In this document: positions 11,940 to 23,720 of the stretch, piece by piece | How positions within the stretch are numbered: the first letter of the stretch is position 1 | How the letters are laid out: the number at the start of each line of letters is the position of its first letter | Source of the DNA: Congeria kusceri | Taxonomy: Eukaryota > Mollusca > Bivalvia > Myida > Dreissenidae | NCBI GenBank assembly: GCA_027627225.1 | Contig: CM051033.1 | Span: 49,536,516-49,600,515, forward strand | Length of the DNA stretch: 64,000 bases | Direction: 5' to 3' | The notes under the pieces: generated by a model | What the model was told of the DNA's origin: nothing | Database searches by the model: none | The model's input: the letters and a program-made list of their open reading frames with translations, nothing else | Made by a program: the position numbers and the translations under genes

Positions 11940-14080
11940 ACCGATACGACTTCAATTTATTTCATTAATGCAGTTTGATTTTGCTTTAATTTACAAATTA
12001 CGCACTGCGCTGTTTCAATGATGCGACAGAAAAAAGCACAAACAAAATTATACGTCAGTATACACCAAATCAAATACATGTACAGTTATAATTTGCAATT
12101 GTACTAGCTGATGTTGGTTAATAATTATCATCAACACACTTCAATTGGGACACTATCATCATTAATTTTATGCATTAAGACTATTGCATGATTTAAACAT
12201 GTACTGAATTAAATTATCCACACTGCACTGAATCCAAATCGTTAGGCGGGCATATCATTACACCCTTAAAATTGTCTTCATACGTTGTAAAAACAATCGC
12301 GTCGTTAGAACTTAAGGACGGCAACCATTGGACATTGACTGATACATGTAAACTTTAATTATCGAATGCATAGGTATTCAAACTTTAATGTTTTTGTTAA
12401 GATTCTATAAACACACAAATAGACATATAGACACAAATTATTATCTTTGCAGCATAAAGTAAAGGGACCTGTTGACAGATTGATGAAGTGACAATTTAGA
12501 AAAATTGTCACAAATTCCAAAAATAAAAGACTATCGTATATTATATAGGAGCGAAGTAGCACTGCTAAAGAAAACAAGTGTCTTCGGTTAGGTTCGTCGT
12601 TTTGAAAATGAACGCAATACACTGGCCATTTAACAATTCAAACACTATTTATTTGTTTAAATGTTGCTCGTTTTCCGTTTATATTTTATGCGTTTGTAAA
12701 AACAGATTAATCGTTATAAAAGTATGTGTCATTTAAACATAAACTACGTACAAGTATACAATGTATTGTCCAAATGATTACGTCAGGTAAGGCGGACATG
12801 AAGATAACTGCTAGTTAAATATTCAGGTGTGAAATTATTGTCTCAACACGGTATACACATTTATTATTTATTACGGTTTTGACAAAACAAAACGTTGATA
12901 GCTTAACCTACATATTCATATCCCAGGATAATGTGTACACCACGTTTTGATTGCAATTTAACGTATAGATGACCTATTGTTAATAATAAATAACAGGAAT
13001 TCATGTTATTGCAATGTATTTTGTCTCAAGATAATTCACATCGGATTGGATTAACTCTACATTTTGAAATCTTTACACCTTGATTTATAATGAATATTGT
13101 ATTTTTGTTAAGACATTTCCTGATATTCCTTATGGAGTCAAGCACTGTCATACGCGGTTATATGCCTTTCGTTAAATTATATTTTATTTCACGAAAAACA
13201 AGGAATAAATGTGTTCACACGAATGGTTTCAGGGAATAATTCGGTTAGGAATGGTTACATTTCGTTACATGTGCATGTGGGTATGCTTTTGTTCACGCTG
13301 AAAACCCGTACTTCCATAAATTGCAATTATTAAATATGTGTCAGTCATTTTAATAAAAACGTTTCTAAATCAAAAAACACCCAACGTCTTAGAGGACTAT
13401 ATGAGATATGAATCTTCACAAACATAAGCATTATAGGAACACATATTAATATTCTTGTTCGTTTATTTCAGGCAATTGAGCAGTCGTCCATAGACTACCA
13501 GTGAACACAGTAGATAATAACGTACAACGCTGGCTCCAGCGGCTTGGAACGGTTCATGCGCATGGAAAAAGTAAATGCAAAGCTCTGGGGATTTAAATCG
13601 TTTAAAGTTAACTCTTCAAGCAGTCTGATATTTAGAAGCTAAATGAGTCAATTAATAAATTAAAATTCTACATATTGACCTGATCAGTGAACTGGTCAGC
13701 GTACTGGGTATTAACTTGAGCCGTATATGGTCATTAATATTAACCATCTGAAGGGTGAAGGTACGGACAACCAGTCAACTGCACGATGGAATGAAACTCT
13801 ACAAGTTTGTTCCCATTATTTATTGGCCACACATACTTGATGGAAATATACATGTATACATGCATGTTATTGGTAGCAGTTCGAGGGCCATGCTCTCTTT
13901 GAATTCAGTGCAATTTATTCATAGCTCAAAACATACCCTTAATGAAATTTCTATATCCGCGATGCGACGCACATAGAGTGATTAAACTCTGGAGACAGAA
14001 TTTACTCGAAATAAAATGATCCTTCATTGCATTTTACCATGTCATTCAACTACATATCTTCAAAAGCAAAGTAGTTTTAC
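11940..14080. other. Non-coding stretch, nothing assigned
   Basis: AT-rich sequence with only short spurious frames. Around 12464 a short string (AGGGACCTGTTGACAGATTG) resembles the start of a dispersed element also seen near 59091, but no full element can be delimited. No splice-supported exon was recognised, so the expected first exon of the lectin gene was not found here. Confidence 0.45.
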
Positions 14081-14087
14081 ATAACAG

Positions 14088-14436
14088 TTAGTCTAACTTT
14101 GCCAGCCTGACATAGAAACGCGCAATCTTCGTCCAGGTTGTGCTTGCAGCTGTTGAAGTGGAATGTTTGACCAACAGAAACTGTGTGTATAGAAAAGACG
14201 TGACGACGAATAAAAAAGAATGTCCTGCTATTGGTCGCGTTTTTGTGGATGTTACGTAACCAAACGCGTTGGAATCTGTTGAATATTGCAGTAACAATAG
14301 TACATGTGTGGAGGTTGAATACTGAGATGTAGACGGAACATGTACTGGAAGCAAGAAGATCTTCACAAATACTCCTACTCCCAATACGGAGCATACATAG
14401 TACAACCTGGGTAATTGTTGTTTTCTTATCAATCAT
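14088..14436 (-). CDS. Possible exon, two overlapping open frames, function unknown
   Basis: Two minus-strand frames stay open for over 110 codons in the same 350 bp. One starts with ATG at 14436 (MIDKKTTITQVVLCMLRIG...) and ends in an acidic, cysteine-containing tail (NLDEDCAFLCQAGK). The other lacks an ATG and has a hydrophobic run (VLGVGVFVKIFLLPV) followed by a Ser/Thr-rich stalk, as in type II membrane enzymes. A candidate acceptor (TTACCCAG|G) lies at about 14410. The sequence is less AT-rich than its surroundings. I do not recognise the protein. It could be a real exon, a retroelement fragment or chance. Confidence 0.3.
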
Positions 14437-14919
14437 TTTACTTAATTTTCATATTTAATTGTAATATACGAATACCGGGCCATAATATACAATACACATA
14501 GTGTACATCCGTGTTAGAAAGGTGTCTGCGTTATAATAATTGTTGGGTATTTGTATATAAAAAAAGTTTGTTTTTGTAGAAAATAATACACATAGAGCGT
14601 TAGCTTGGTTCCCATATCATCATGATTTTGTTATTCATTCATTCATTCATTCTTTATTTTCCTCCAGCTTAAGAGAGCGTAACATAAATACAGTCAATAT
14701 AACTACACATGTTAACACATATTTACAAAATAATACAAATTATAGTAAATATATAGACATGCGTAATGATATATTTAATATAGATAGTAGCATTTATAGG
14801 TTACATATTGCATACAAATATTGACATCTTGATAATACATCAATAAGGTACATATTGCATATAAATATTTATATATGTTATGTATAGATCTACTGAGATT
14901 GACCTTTGTCCTCAGGTCT

Positions 14920-15106
14920 CTTCACTGGGCGTCTCTTAAGGCGAAAACGAAATTTAAGAGCAAGTGTCACAGTAAGAGCATTAATGTACAATTAATTGTC
15001 CCTGTAGGCATTCAACAGCTATAGGTATGCAATCATGATTACCGTGCCTATTCACTAAGAGTTTCTTAAGACGAAATCAAAACTTAAAATCGAATATCTT
15101 AGTGAA
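14920..15106. repeat. Small inverted-repeat motifs nested in LINE 3' region
   Basis: TTCACTAAGA at 15051-15060 is mirrored by TCTTAGTGAA at 15097-15106. A related stretch (TTCACTGGGCGTCTCTTAAGGC) starts at about 14921. Both contain TTCTTAAG/CTCTTAAG and GCGAAA/ACGAAA strings. Probably one or two tiny MITE-like insertions; boundaries uncertain. Confidence 0.4.
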
Positions 15107-15413
15107 GTGTTATTCCATTATCGCTTTAAGAGTTTATAAGCTGCCAACATGGTATTAAAATGCAAAAAAATGTCCATCCATATTCTCCGAACTTAATTTC
15201 AACAACAATACCGTTTGATCATGAGCCTTCACTGCAATTAATGACTTTATCGGATGTGACCGATACACTTGTAGAAAGACTCCCAAAGCAGCTTGCGGAG
15301 CGCTTCTTTAGAATTGCAGAAGCACATTAAATGCACAGTTATATTGTCCGTGCAGTAATTGCACAGACTACACTTTTGTGTGAATGGACGTGACATTAGT
15401 AATCCGATGTTAT

Positions 15414-16885
15414 TTAAAATAGTCTACATGTAAACAGAAGCTTTGGGTTTCGACTTGCTTTATCGATTTTCGCCCGTACTATCACTGTGTTATCCACAAT
15501 ATATTTTTCCAAGTTACCTTCGGGAAAAGAACCTGTGTCTACGTAGTCATGATTAAATTTACAGAGATTGTTCTTTCCCAGTATTCTGTAAATATCTGGG
15601 ATAAAACCTGCACTTTGATTGTTCAGATTAATGAACCTATTGAGAATGTTGAGAAGTATTTCCAATCTGCAAAGCTGGCCTATGACGTTTAACTTGGTCC
15701 AGTCCATTATTGTTTCAATCGGAGTGGTATTTGCTGTACACAAACAGTAATCTGTAGCTAGACTTCTTTTGAAGCCCTGTATGTATTTAACACATAATCT
15801 ATGCGCGGCTTCGATTCTTCTGAGAGCGCTGGCCGCACAGTTATTCAACAGGTCACAACCATACAAGGCTTCAGGCAGGACGGCTGACGTATATATCGTC
15901 AGCAATGTTTTTGTACTTATGGCGTCTTTGCTTAAACAAGTACTGCATATGTTGAAGTATGTCCCACGGACTCTGCAATAGGAATAGGATCTGGGCCTAA
16001 GTTGAAGGTAAGTTGTTTGAATTTAAGGTCGTGCTCATTATAAGCTACGGCAGTACATTTATTCGGATTGTACAAAATTCTCCATGTTCGTGGGTAACTG
16101 TAACATATATTAAGCGTTCTGTCTAGTCCGTGTTTTGAAAATGCTACAAGCACCGTGTCGTCTGCAACTGTCGGGGCACACATGTTTATGTTGTACAGAC
16201 ATACCCCATTTCTACTGTTCAGTAGCTCTTTAATCAGCCCATCGATGTATACGAGGTACAAGAGCGGGGTGCTCTTTCCCTCCTGACGAGTACCCTGAAG
16301 TACCGGAAGTTCGCTCGAAAATAATCCTTGATATTGGACACGACTTTTTGTGTTTCGATACATAAGGCGTAAAGATACTAGCGTGTTGTTATCCAAGTAT
16401 ACATATTGGACAGCGGCTTAGCGTTGGCACCATACAATACATGTTCATGAGCAATCTTATCAGGTCCACTAGCTTTTCCCTTTTTCAACGTTTGTATGCA
16501 TGACAATACTAAGGTTGGCTGTAATATTACTTCGGAATCAAGGGTCATTTTGTCAAAGGCATCTTTTACTTCGATCGTTACTACTTGTTTCCACATTTCG
16601 TCGAACTGCGGAGCGTCCGTCGGAGTGTACAGGTCTGCAAAATATTGCCCCCATTGTTTCACAATATCCTCCCGACTCCTGTATTGTAGAGCAATTGAAC
16701 ACAAGTCCGTCACCTAGCTTTGTTCCGTTACAGCTAAGACATAAAACAATAGGTCGATGCCTCGAGACATCAAGACAACAATCATCAGCAAGTTCACAGT
16801 GATATATACAATCCAGGTAAAAATACAAAATCAATTCGGAACATAACGCGTCCACCGTATGAATCAAATGAATGGGTTGGGCCAA
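15414..16885 (-). pseudogene. Reverse transcriptase remnant of LINE
   Basis: Reading on the minus strand. 16713-16378 holds the fingers region with GKASGPDKIAHEHVL. 16396-15932 holds TRQEGKSTPLLYLVYIDGLI and then VADDTVLVAF, the catalytic Y/F-x-D-D box with its first residue changed to V. 15905-15414 holds the C-terminal thumb with EALYGCDLL and RRIEAAHRLCVKYIQGF. The frame changes at about 16390 and 15930, and stops occur, so no single product is possible. Product when intact: RNA-dependent DNA polymerase that copies the element at the nicked target. Confidence 0.8.
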
Positions 16886-16939
16886 AGCAAGTATTTGACA
16901 AATTTGCCGCTGTCAAGTTACAATCGTGTACAACTTTCA

Positions 16940-17440
16940 TAAGATACTCGTTTCAATTATTATATCTGTTAACTCCAGAGAGTTTTGCATTAAAGTCGCC
17001 TATAAAAATAGTCACACCATTATCACAATATAAATTATATAAGTCAAACAGGCTATTTGTCTATAGTCATTATAAAGTTCAGCAAGGTGATTAATACATG
17101 GCAGATAAACTTGGAAAATAAAAACATATTTCTCAGGGTGCGATTGCATTTGAATTCCAACAATTCTATCATCAGCAATTAACAAGGGTTGAATATAATC
17201 ATAGTGTCGTTTGTGCCACAAAAGCGACACACCACCCTTACCTGTCAATCTATGCAAAACGTTTTCATGCTTACAATAAAATGTGTAATATTTATAATGA
17301 AATAGTGTCTATGAAGTGCATATTTTTGGCAGTAACCAATGTTCATATATACCACAGATATCTATATTACCGTTAGTCAGCACATCACTTAGATATGTAG
17401 CACTGGACATAGTCCCTGTGACATTCAATGTCAGTAAGTT
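16940..17440 (-). pseudogene. AP-type endonuclease remnant of LINE
   Basis: Fragments in order on the minus strand: SSATYLSDVLTNGNIDICGI then YEHWLLPK (about 17415-17330, the N-terminal endonuclease strand), KGGVSLLWHKRHYDYIQPL then DDRIVGIQM and FQVYLPCINH (17257-17090), and TIFIGDFNAKLSGVNRYNN (about 17010-16950), which contains the G-D-F-N catalytic motif. The pieces lie in more than one frame with stops. This is the APE-like nuclease that nicks target DNA in LINEs of the CR1/Jockey type. Confidence 0.7.
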
Positions 17441-17937
17441 AGATCAACGAGCATCATTATATTCATGATCCGTCGTGTAATCACAGTCAAGTATAATCCA
17501 CATCTGTCGAAAGTGCATCGTAGCGGTTCACTGTCTCTAGACTGTCCGCGGACGTCTGTCTCTGGAATCTAGGTGGTTGCTCATTCATCGGCGCTCTGAA
17601 TCGGCGTATGTAGTCCACAGTCTCCTACTGTTATAGAGCGCCCTCTGTTGACGAGAGGCTGATGATGAGTGATGATTGCGTTGTGAGTCTCTAGATTGCC
17701 AGGGTACACATCTAACACAATCTGGCAAGAAGTTACGTGTGAGTATAAGCCCCGCGTGGTTATCGGAAGCCAGAGTAAAATTGAGTAAAACTCGCCGAGG
17801 GTTTTTAGACAGAGGGAAGACACGTATAGATATCACCTGTGGTCCGTTTTGTTCGATAAATGTCTTTCAGAGTTCAGAGTCTTTCAGAGTTCAACATTTA
17901 CTTGTTCGCTCAATCCTAGCACAAGGAACCGCTTTAC

Positions 17938-18498
17938 TTACTTGGTTTCTACTCGCCGGAAGTCGCTTCCTGAATGGTTGTCAGCGACTTCATTTCTCAT
18001 CGATACTCTGACATGAATATGGTTTCCAGCCGGTTTTGTTGATGTATCTGTACTCGTCCTACTGTCCAGTATATTTGCACTGTTCTCTGCATCTGTTCGC
18101 ATCCGATTGCTACAGGGTGTGCCCGGGGGGTCGCTAACAACACAGTCGTCGTCTGTTGAAATCATGTTCTCTGATTCCAAGTGTACTCCTACGTTCCTCA
18201 CTCGGTCTTTCACTTCAACTATTCTGGACACAAGGGAGCTCGTGAGATTCCTCATTGCTTCAAGGGTTGCCGCCGAAACAGAGTTTACAGAGTTCACACA
18301 ATCTAATATGTCTGTCTTGATTGTCAAACTGCTGGATTTAATAAAATACACCTGTTCTGATCTTAAAGTATCACTTATATTTAAAGTTTGTTTAATTAAC
18401 CAGATGTTGACCTGCAATGAGGAAACAGTGTCTTTAATAACAGCCAACTCATGTGAACACTGACATCTCTCATATTTCAAGTTTGTCGCAGATAGCAA
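17938..18498 (-). pseudogene. LINE ORF1-like protein fragment
   Basis: Open frame of 186 codons immediately upstream (minus strand) of the endonuclease remnant. It has a heptad-like helical segment (HELAVIKDTVSSLQVNIWLI... then ATLEAMRNLTSSLVSRIVEV) suggesting a coiled coil, followed by a Ser/Thr/Asp-rich part. Two further short frames at 17581-17836 could be its shifted continuation. The ORF1 assignment is from position and composition; no RNA-binding motif is certain. Confidence 0.45.
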
Positions 18499-18501
18499 AC
18501 G

Positions 18502-18504
<3 letters not shown>

Positions 18505-18577
<73 letters not shown>

Positions 18578-18581
18578 TATA
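18505..18581. repeat. (AT)n microsatellite
   Basis: About 75 bp of nearly perfect AT dinucleotides directly beside the upstream end of the LINE ORF1-like frame. Confidence 0.9.
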
Positions 18582-18639
18582 GCTGTTTTTGTGTAATTCA
18601 TTCCATTTCTAAACAGGAAACACAACTGGGGTTAACCTA

Positions 18640-18860
18640 CTCACACTTTTACTGGGCAACCTTAGCCGATCTAAGCGGTTTACCAGTACTAAGTGCACAT
18701 AACCCTGCCAGTAACTGACAACTGCCCTACTTGAATTAGAGGTAGGGGAGAATGGCCGTTGAAACAATTTCATGACCACTCCCCACACAAATTATGAGGC
18801 CGGGCTGGAGTTCGAACTCACGACAGTATAGTGCTCTACCAACTGAGCTAGCCGAGCCCT
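18640..18860 (-). mobile_element. tRNA-derived SINE
   Basis: The minus strand starts at about 18859 with a tRNA-like head: GGGCTCGGCTAGCTCAGTTGG (A box about 18834-18850), GTAGAGC, and the B box GAGTTCGAACTCC (18807-18820). About 150 bp of unrelated body follows downstream. The head lacks a well-paired acceptor stem, so it is not a functional tRNA gene but the RNA polymerase III promoter of a SINE. The 3' end and tail are not well defined. Confidence 0.65.
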
Positions 18861-19129
18861 AAAGACCCCATGACTTCAGATGTAGTTTTGTTTTTAAATA
18901 AGAGTGCTTGCATTTCAAAATAAAAACACATGCAAATTAAGAATTTGCTAGTTTACATCTTAAAACAAATGCAATAATTGCTAAAATAATTCTTAAAATA
19001 AAACTTTTCCTTCAGTAGGGTACTTAACATTTTATAAGTTGTTTCACTATGTCAAAAAAATTTGCCATGGATTGTTCCTTCCCGACGTATGTTCCTGTGT
19101 ATATTGTGTGTGTTTATACTTGTAAAACC

Positions 19130-19830
19130 GTGTCCAGTCAATAACTACGCATCTATTATGTCTAGGTCCTTGAGAGGTAGGTTTTCCATGACGCATAGAT
19201 GATCCTTCTTGATATTTGGATCATTGGGTCAATGTCAAACTGATAAAAGTTAATAAATATCATCTAATATGGAATAATTTTAAACATGATCTGGGCAATA
19301 ACTACATAACCCTAAGACCTAGGTTCTTCAGACTTATTAACTAGGTAGACTATGAGATGAAAAGGATCTGCATTAATTTTGGCATCCTTGGATCAAAGAT
19401 CAATGTTAAACTGACCAAAATAATAAATAAAACACTTATAATGTTGACATGTCTGGGCAATAACTTGGGTCTAGTTTCGTCAATTTTGGTAGATATGTTG
19501 GTCATGACATTTTTATTTATAGAGGATCCCTATTGATTTTGGGGTCCGTGGGTCAAAGGTCAAGGGCAAACTCACAAATAGTGTTAGAACCAGGTTGGGT
19601 CAATAACTTTAGAACACTTATGTCTAGAATCGTCAAATATGTGTGGCAGGTAGGTTGGTTAAAACCTAAAAGTACTTACTATTGGGTCATAAGGTTCAAA
19701 GGTGTATGTCAAATTAAGAAATAGTGAAAGCAATCTTACTTCATTTTATGTTTATTTACCATCTTTGAAATTTTGTACAGATTGCTCTAGACTTAAAGGG
19801 TGCGGGCATATTTGTTTCACAAACAGTTCT
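19130..19830 (+). repeat. Bivalve-type tandem repeat with GGTCAAAGGTCA motifs
   Basis: Four to five degenerate units of about 140 bp share the phrases CAATAACT, GGTAGGTT..CATGAC and TTTTGGGGTCCGTGGGTCAA (clearest 19536-19567). The stretch ends near TTTGTTTCACAAACAGTTCTTG at about 19815. I recognise this as a repeat family widespread in bivalve genomes. It contains a perfect DR1-type nuclear receptor half-site pair (GGGTCAAAGGTCA, 19550-19562). Diverged, non-coding. Confidence 0.6.
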
Positions 19831-20759
19831 TGTTATATTTTAATACTGATGCAGTGATTACCATGGCAAAAAATGAGTAAAGTTTTCATTCTTAAGCTTG
19901 TTTTATTTAAAATTGATTACTATAGCATATCTCCAATAGGAACATAAATTAACAATAATTAAGACAGAAAATCCGATATTACAGCAGTAAGTCTTACTGC
20001 GGTCAATTTGACACCAGTCCAATTTAAAGGGTTTATTTTGTTTTTGTTTGAAATATTCGTATCGTAAGTAATAAACGATTGTTTATTTTATCAGATGTTT
20101 ACAACAAAAGACGAAAATGATTTAGTAATTTTTTTTGGGTAAAAAAACACAATTATGAAAAAAGTTTCAACAAACTATTTTTACTATTTTGAACACCTTT
20201 GCCATGGTAACAAGCTTCATGGTTTCTCTTCGAAATTTCATTTACAAACACCCATTAATGGTCAATTAATTACAAATTAACATTAGGCATTACATCCAGA
20301 AATCATTTGATTATTAGTCAACAATCTAATATGGGGTCAAATTGAACTCAAACGTTCAAAAACGTCGGTTTTGCAAATGAGCCGATGAGTGTTAATTAGT
20401 AAGTACAATCTACAGACAGGTCAGGCAAGGTAGACACGATGCTAACAAATTTAGTCAATGCATGAAGGACAAAGCGTTATTTGTTTGTTTGTTTTGGACA
20501 AATACGGCAATACAGCACAGTATGCGTTATGTCATGAACACGTTAGAAAATTAGCATAATAACTAACTTTAATATAACGTGCGTATCATATATCTTTAAA
20601 AGCAACTTGCAATGCTATTCATACTGTCTTCACACTTTATTTAAAGGAATATAGCATCCATCTGTAACGACACGAGTTATGTATTTCCCATTGGGTGGCA
20701 ATGTTTATACACGCTGTCAGGCAAGGATTTCACAAGATATAGTTGATTAGTTAGCACGT

Positions 20760-21250
20760 TTTATTTATTTTTTTGTTTCGAAAGCATGATGTCCAAATTA
20801 TGTTTTACGTGCAAACGTTGCATTGTAGCACAATAACAAGGCCGTTATTCTGGAAACGTAAATCGTTGAATAAGTGAAGTATTATCACACTTACCAGTTT
20901 AATAGAAACATAGTGTAATGAACTTCTTAATATTATGTAAAGCTAAAAAGCTAGCGTCACAGCTGAGCAATCTGCATTGGAAACAATGTATCACATACGC
21001 AAACAATGAGGTTCTGTTTAATTCAAGCGCAACGATGCTTTTAAACAAAGTGATTGTTGTAGATGATTTATCAGGAGTGTTTAAATACATTACAAATGAT
21101 GATACATGTAGTTAGTGGGGAGAAACCACTAGACGCTAGTCAACGAATTCCTGCCAAACACTGTGCACAATGTTTACGAGTAATTTCTCATTTGGTGCGC
21201 TCAGTTTTTGTTATTGCATATGTAAAAGTTAGAACGCTAACACGTATCTA
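20760..21250. repeat. Diverged tandem duplication D, copy 1 (partial)
   Basis: Starts TTTCGAAAGCATGATGTCCAAA, then contains ACGCAAACAATGAGGTTCTGT and GATGCTTTTA. It aligns in order with 22480-22890 and more loosely with 25250-25480. No coding frame is conserved among the copies. Confidence 0.5.
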
Positions 21251-21299
21251 TAGTACACGTTTTGAGAATGCCCACTATGCGTGTTCTTGCAGACGGTAA

Positions 21300-22440
21300 T
21301 AAATACACTCATAATGTCTCATATGTTCATTAATTGCTTTCGATTAGTGACAATAACGCATTCCCGATTTTGCAATGCTGTTTCTGAAAATTTGATTTTG
21401 AAAAATTAAACTGCAGTGCAATGCTTTCTGTATTTCGTTTCTCTTGACAATTATTGGCACTGTAATGTGGCAATAACATTGAACATGTTTTATGCAATGT
21501 ACTATTTGAAAACGCAAAGACTTGTACAACATATATAACAAGTATAGATTTAACTATACATTCTCTCAAAATTTTATACAATTCTGACATAAAAAGATGC
21601 ACTGCAGATTACTATCTTTATAATACAAAATAGTGCATGTATAAAAATAATTAAATACATTGTATATTGGAAACAATCACTATTGAGTATATGCAATCAA
21701 AATTATACAAATATATAAATTATATGAGTTAAAAAATGTAATAATTTCAAACAGTTTGTCAAACTCCCAACAGCGGTGTGCCCTGCTTTGCTGCATTGAT
21801 ATCAAATCGCGTAGCAGGGGAGACCAATGATTGGTGTTTGGCAACATGAAAACAACCTTTAAAATGTACCATCGCTGTTTGCTTGTTATCTGTATACAAT
21901 TAAAGTAAGTTTGATTCAATATACCAATGTTATATGTAGTATTTACATTATTGACGTAATATAGTTATTATATACACTAGTTATGTAAACTTCATTAACT
22001 AACAAGTTTCCATACAGGTCGTATTGCTATCATGAATTTGACGGGTAATGTTGTTTAATGCGATGTTAACTGAATACATAACATGGCACCATGCATCGCT
22101 TCGTTGTTATAATCGGTACTTCATTTATCAACACAGGTTTGTTTCCTTTACACTTTCCAACTATTTCTTTTTATCCCTGATGAAGATGTAATCATGACGG
22201 GTCTACATCCTTCTCAGATCTATGTCATAAAATCATCTTTTAGAAGTGCATCTATTTATGCCATTGATTATGTTGCCTTAAGGTAACGTCCATTTTTGTG
22301 TTATACCATATGTGAATGTTATACTTGTATCAACTTCGAGCAAAGCAGTGTCGCTGAAAATTTGAGTTTTATGTATAAGAAAGGCAATACAAATACAATA
22401 ATTTTTAATTTAGAATCTTCGTACTGTCAAGCAATAATTT
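21300..22440. other. Non-coding stretch, nothing assigned
   Basis: AT-rich DNA between two copies of duplication D. The open frames are low-complexity and have no recognisable motif. Confidence 0.4.
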
Positions 22441-22449
22441 AAACAATTA

Positions 22450-23720
22450 GTTAACACTGCATATTAGTTTTGTACATTTCGAAAGCTTGATGTCCAAATC
22501 ATGTTTAATGAGCAAACGGTGCATTGTATCAAAGTAAATATTTAAACTGAATTTCAAGTAATAATATAAACACTTGAAACATGTGAAAGGCAGTTTACAA
22601 AACAGCCCAAGTGGTCTCAGGAATGATTTCCTTATTATAGAAAGCTGTCGTTGCAGCTTATCTATTTGTATAGAAAACAACGTATGTTGCAAGCAAACAA
22701 TGGGGTTGTGTATTTTTCAAACTCATCGATGCTTTTAGAAACATTTTTGTTCGTTTTATATGATCTGTCAATATGTATTTGCCACGATCACTGTTAGTGG
22801 GAATACACATACAAATTATAGCAAAGTAATTTTTTGACAAAACTGTTATGAGCATATTCTGAAATGGAGCACTCAGCTTGTGATACATGTTCCTAGATGT
22901 ATGAATCGTAGTATTCTATCTTTAAGATTACTACATGCAAACAGTATATGCTATTATAATGTCCAATAAGTTTTTTTTAAGCGCATGATTAAACGCATTA
23001 TTAAACGTTCTATAACACGTGTTGTAATAAATTTATTAAACTAATTGGATAACTTAAATCTGTTTAAATAACAGAGAGTAATGATTCAAAAACCGTGTTA
23101 CAAGTGACATTCATAAATAAAGTAACATTGGTAAATAAATTCGGTATTGTTTTGTTGCGCGTTCTCAGTTATTTAAAGTCAATCAAACCACGTGGTTCAA
23201 ATCTAATTTACGGAAGTGTACATAATAATTAAAAAGAAAAACTCACAAGCCATTCGTTAAACTTCTTTCTTTCCTACATAACATGATGTACAAACATGTT
23301 TGACAGTAGTTTTCTATTTAACCACTGTGAAACGAAATGAACATAACAAGAACTAACCTCGTTGACACAAGGAATTAATGTATCATATTTCATCATCAAA
23401 ATGTATTCACTTTCTATAATCAAATCATATACTTCGTTACAGGGATGGCGAAACCTTTGGCACTTAACATATTTAAACGCGCTTAAAGCTATTGTTCGTA
23501 TTGAAAATGCTTTACATATCAAATACAAACATATGTGCCCTCGCCGCAACAAATAAGTCACGACATACTATATATATAATTTCGTTGCATTGCAGAAACG
23601 ATATTCAGTACGATTAGCACATTTGTACATACTTATTAGAATAGTATAATCAATTCCACATTCATAAACAAAAGGCAAATTGATTTCCAGCACCGACTAA
23701 TATTCAAACAAGCATGTGTT
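22450..23720. repeat. Diverged tandem duplication D, copy 2
   Basis: Matches copy 1 at its left (TTCGAAAGCTTGATGTCCAAA) and copy 3 along most of its length. Shared landmarks with copy 3 are GTTAGTGGGAATA, ATGAGCATATTC, AACCGTGT.ACAAGTG and, at the right end, AAAAGGCAAATTGATTTCCAGCACCGACTA. Non-coding. Confidence 0.6.

Larger units (their letters stand above)
14634..18498 (-). mobile_element. Degenerate non-LTR retrotransposon (CR1/Jockey-like LINE)
   Basis: In minus-strand order: an ORF1-like segment (17938-18498), endonuclease remnants (about 16940-17440), reverse transcriptase (15414-16885, several frames) and a 3' end reading AATAAAGAATGAATGAATGAA at 14634-14655. Short microsatellite tails of this kind are usual for CR1/L2-type LINEs. 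All coding parts have stops or frameshifts, so it is dead. The 14660-15400 part is its presumed 3' untranslated region and seems to contain a smaller nested element. The exact 5' end is not visible; an AT microsatellite abuts it. Confidence 0.72.

Noticed and set aside
16496..16802. Plus-strand frames of 73 and 100 codons
   Set aside because: Antisense shadows of the LINE reverse transcriptase remnant.
17581..17836. Independent small gene on the minus strand
   Set aside because: It lies between LINE ORF1-like and endonuclease remnants and is most simply part of the decayed ORF1 region.
18786..18860. Functional tRNA gene on the minus strand
   Set aside because: A and B boxes are present, but acceptor and anticodon stems do not pair properly and it continues into a SINE body.
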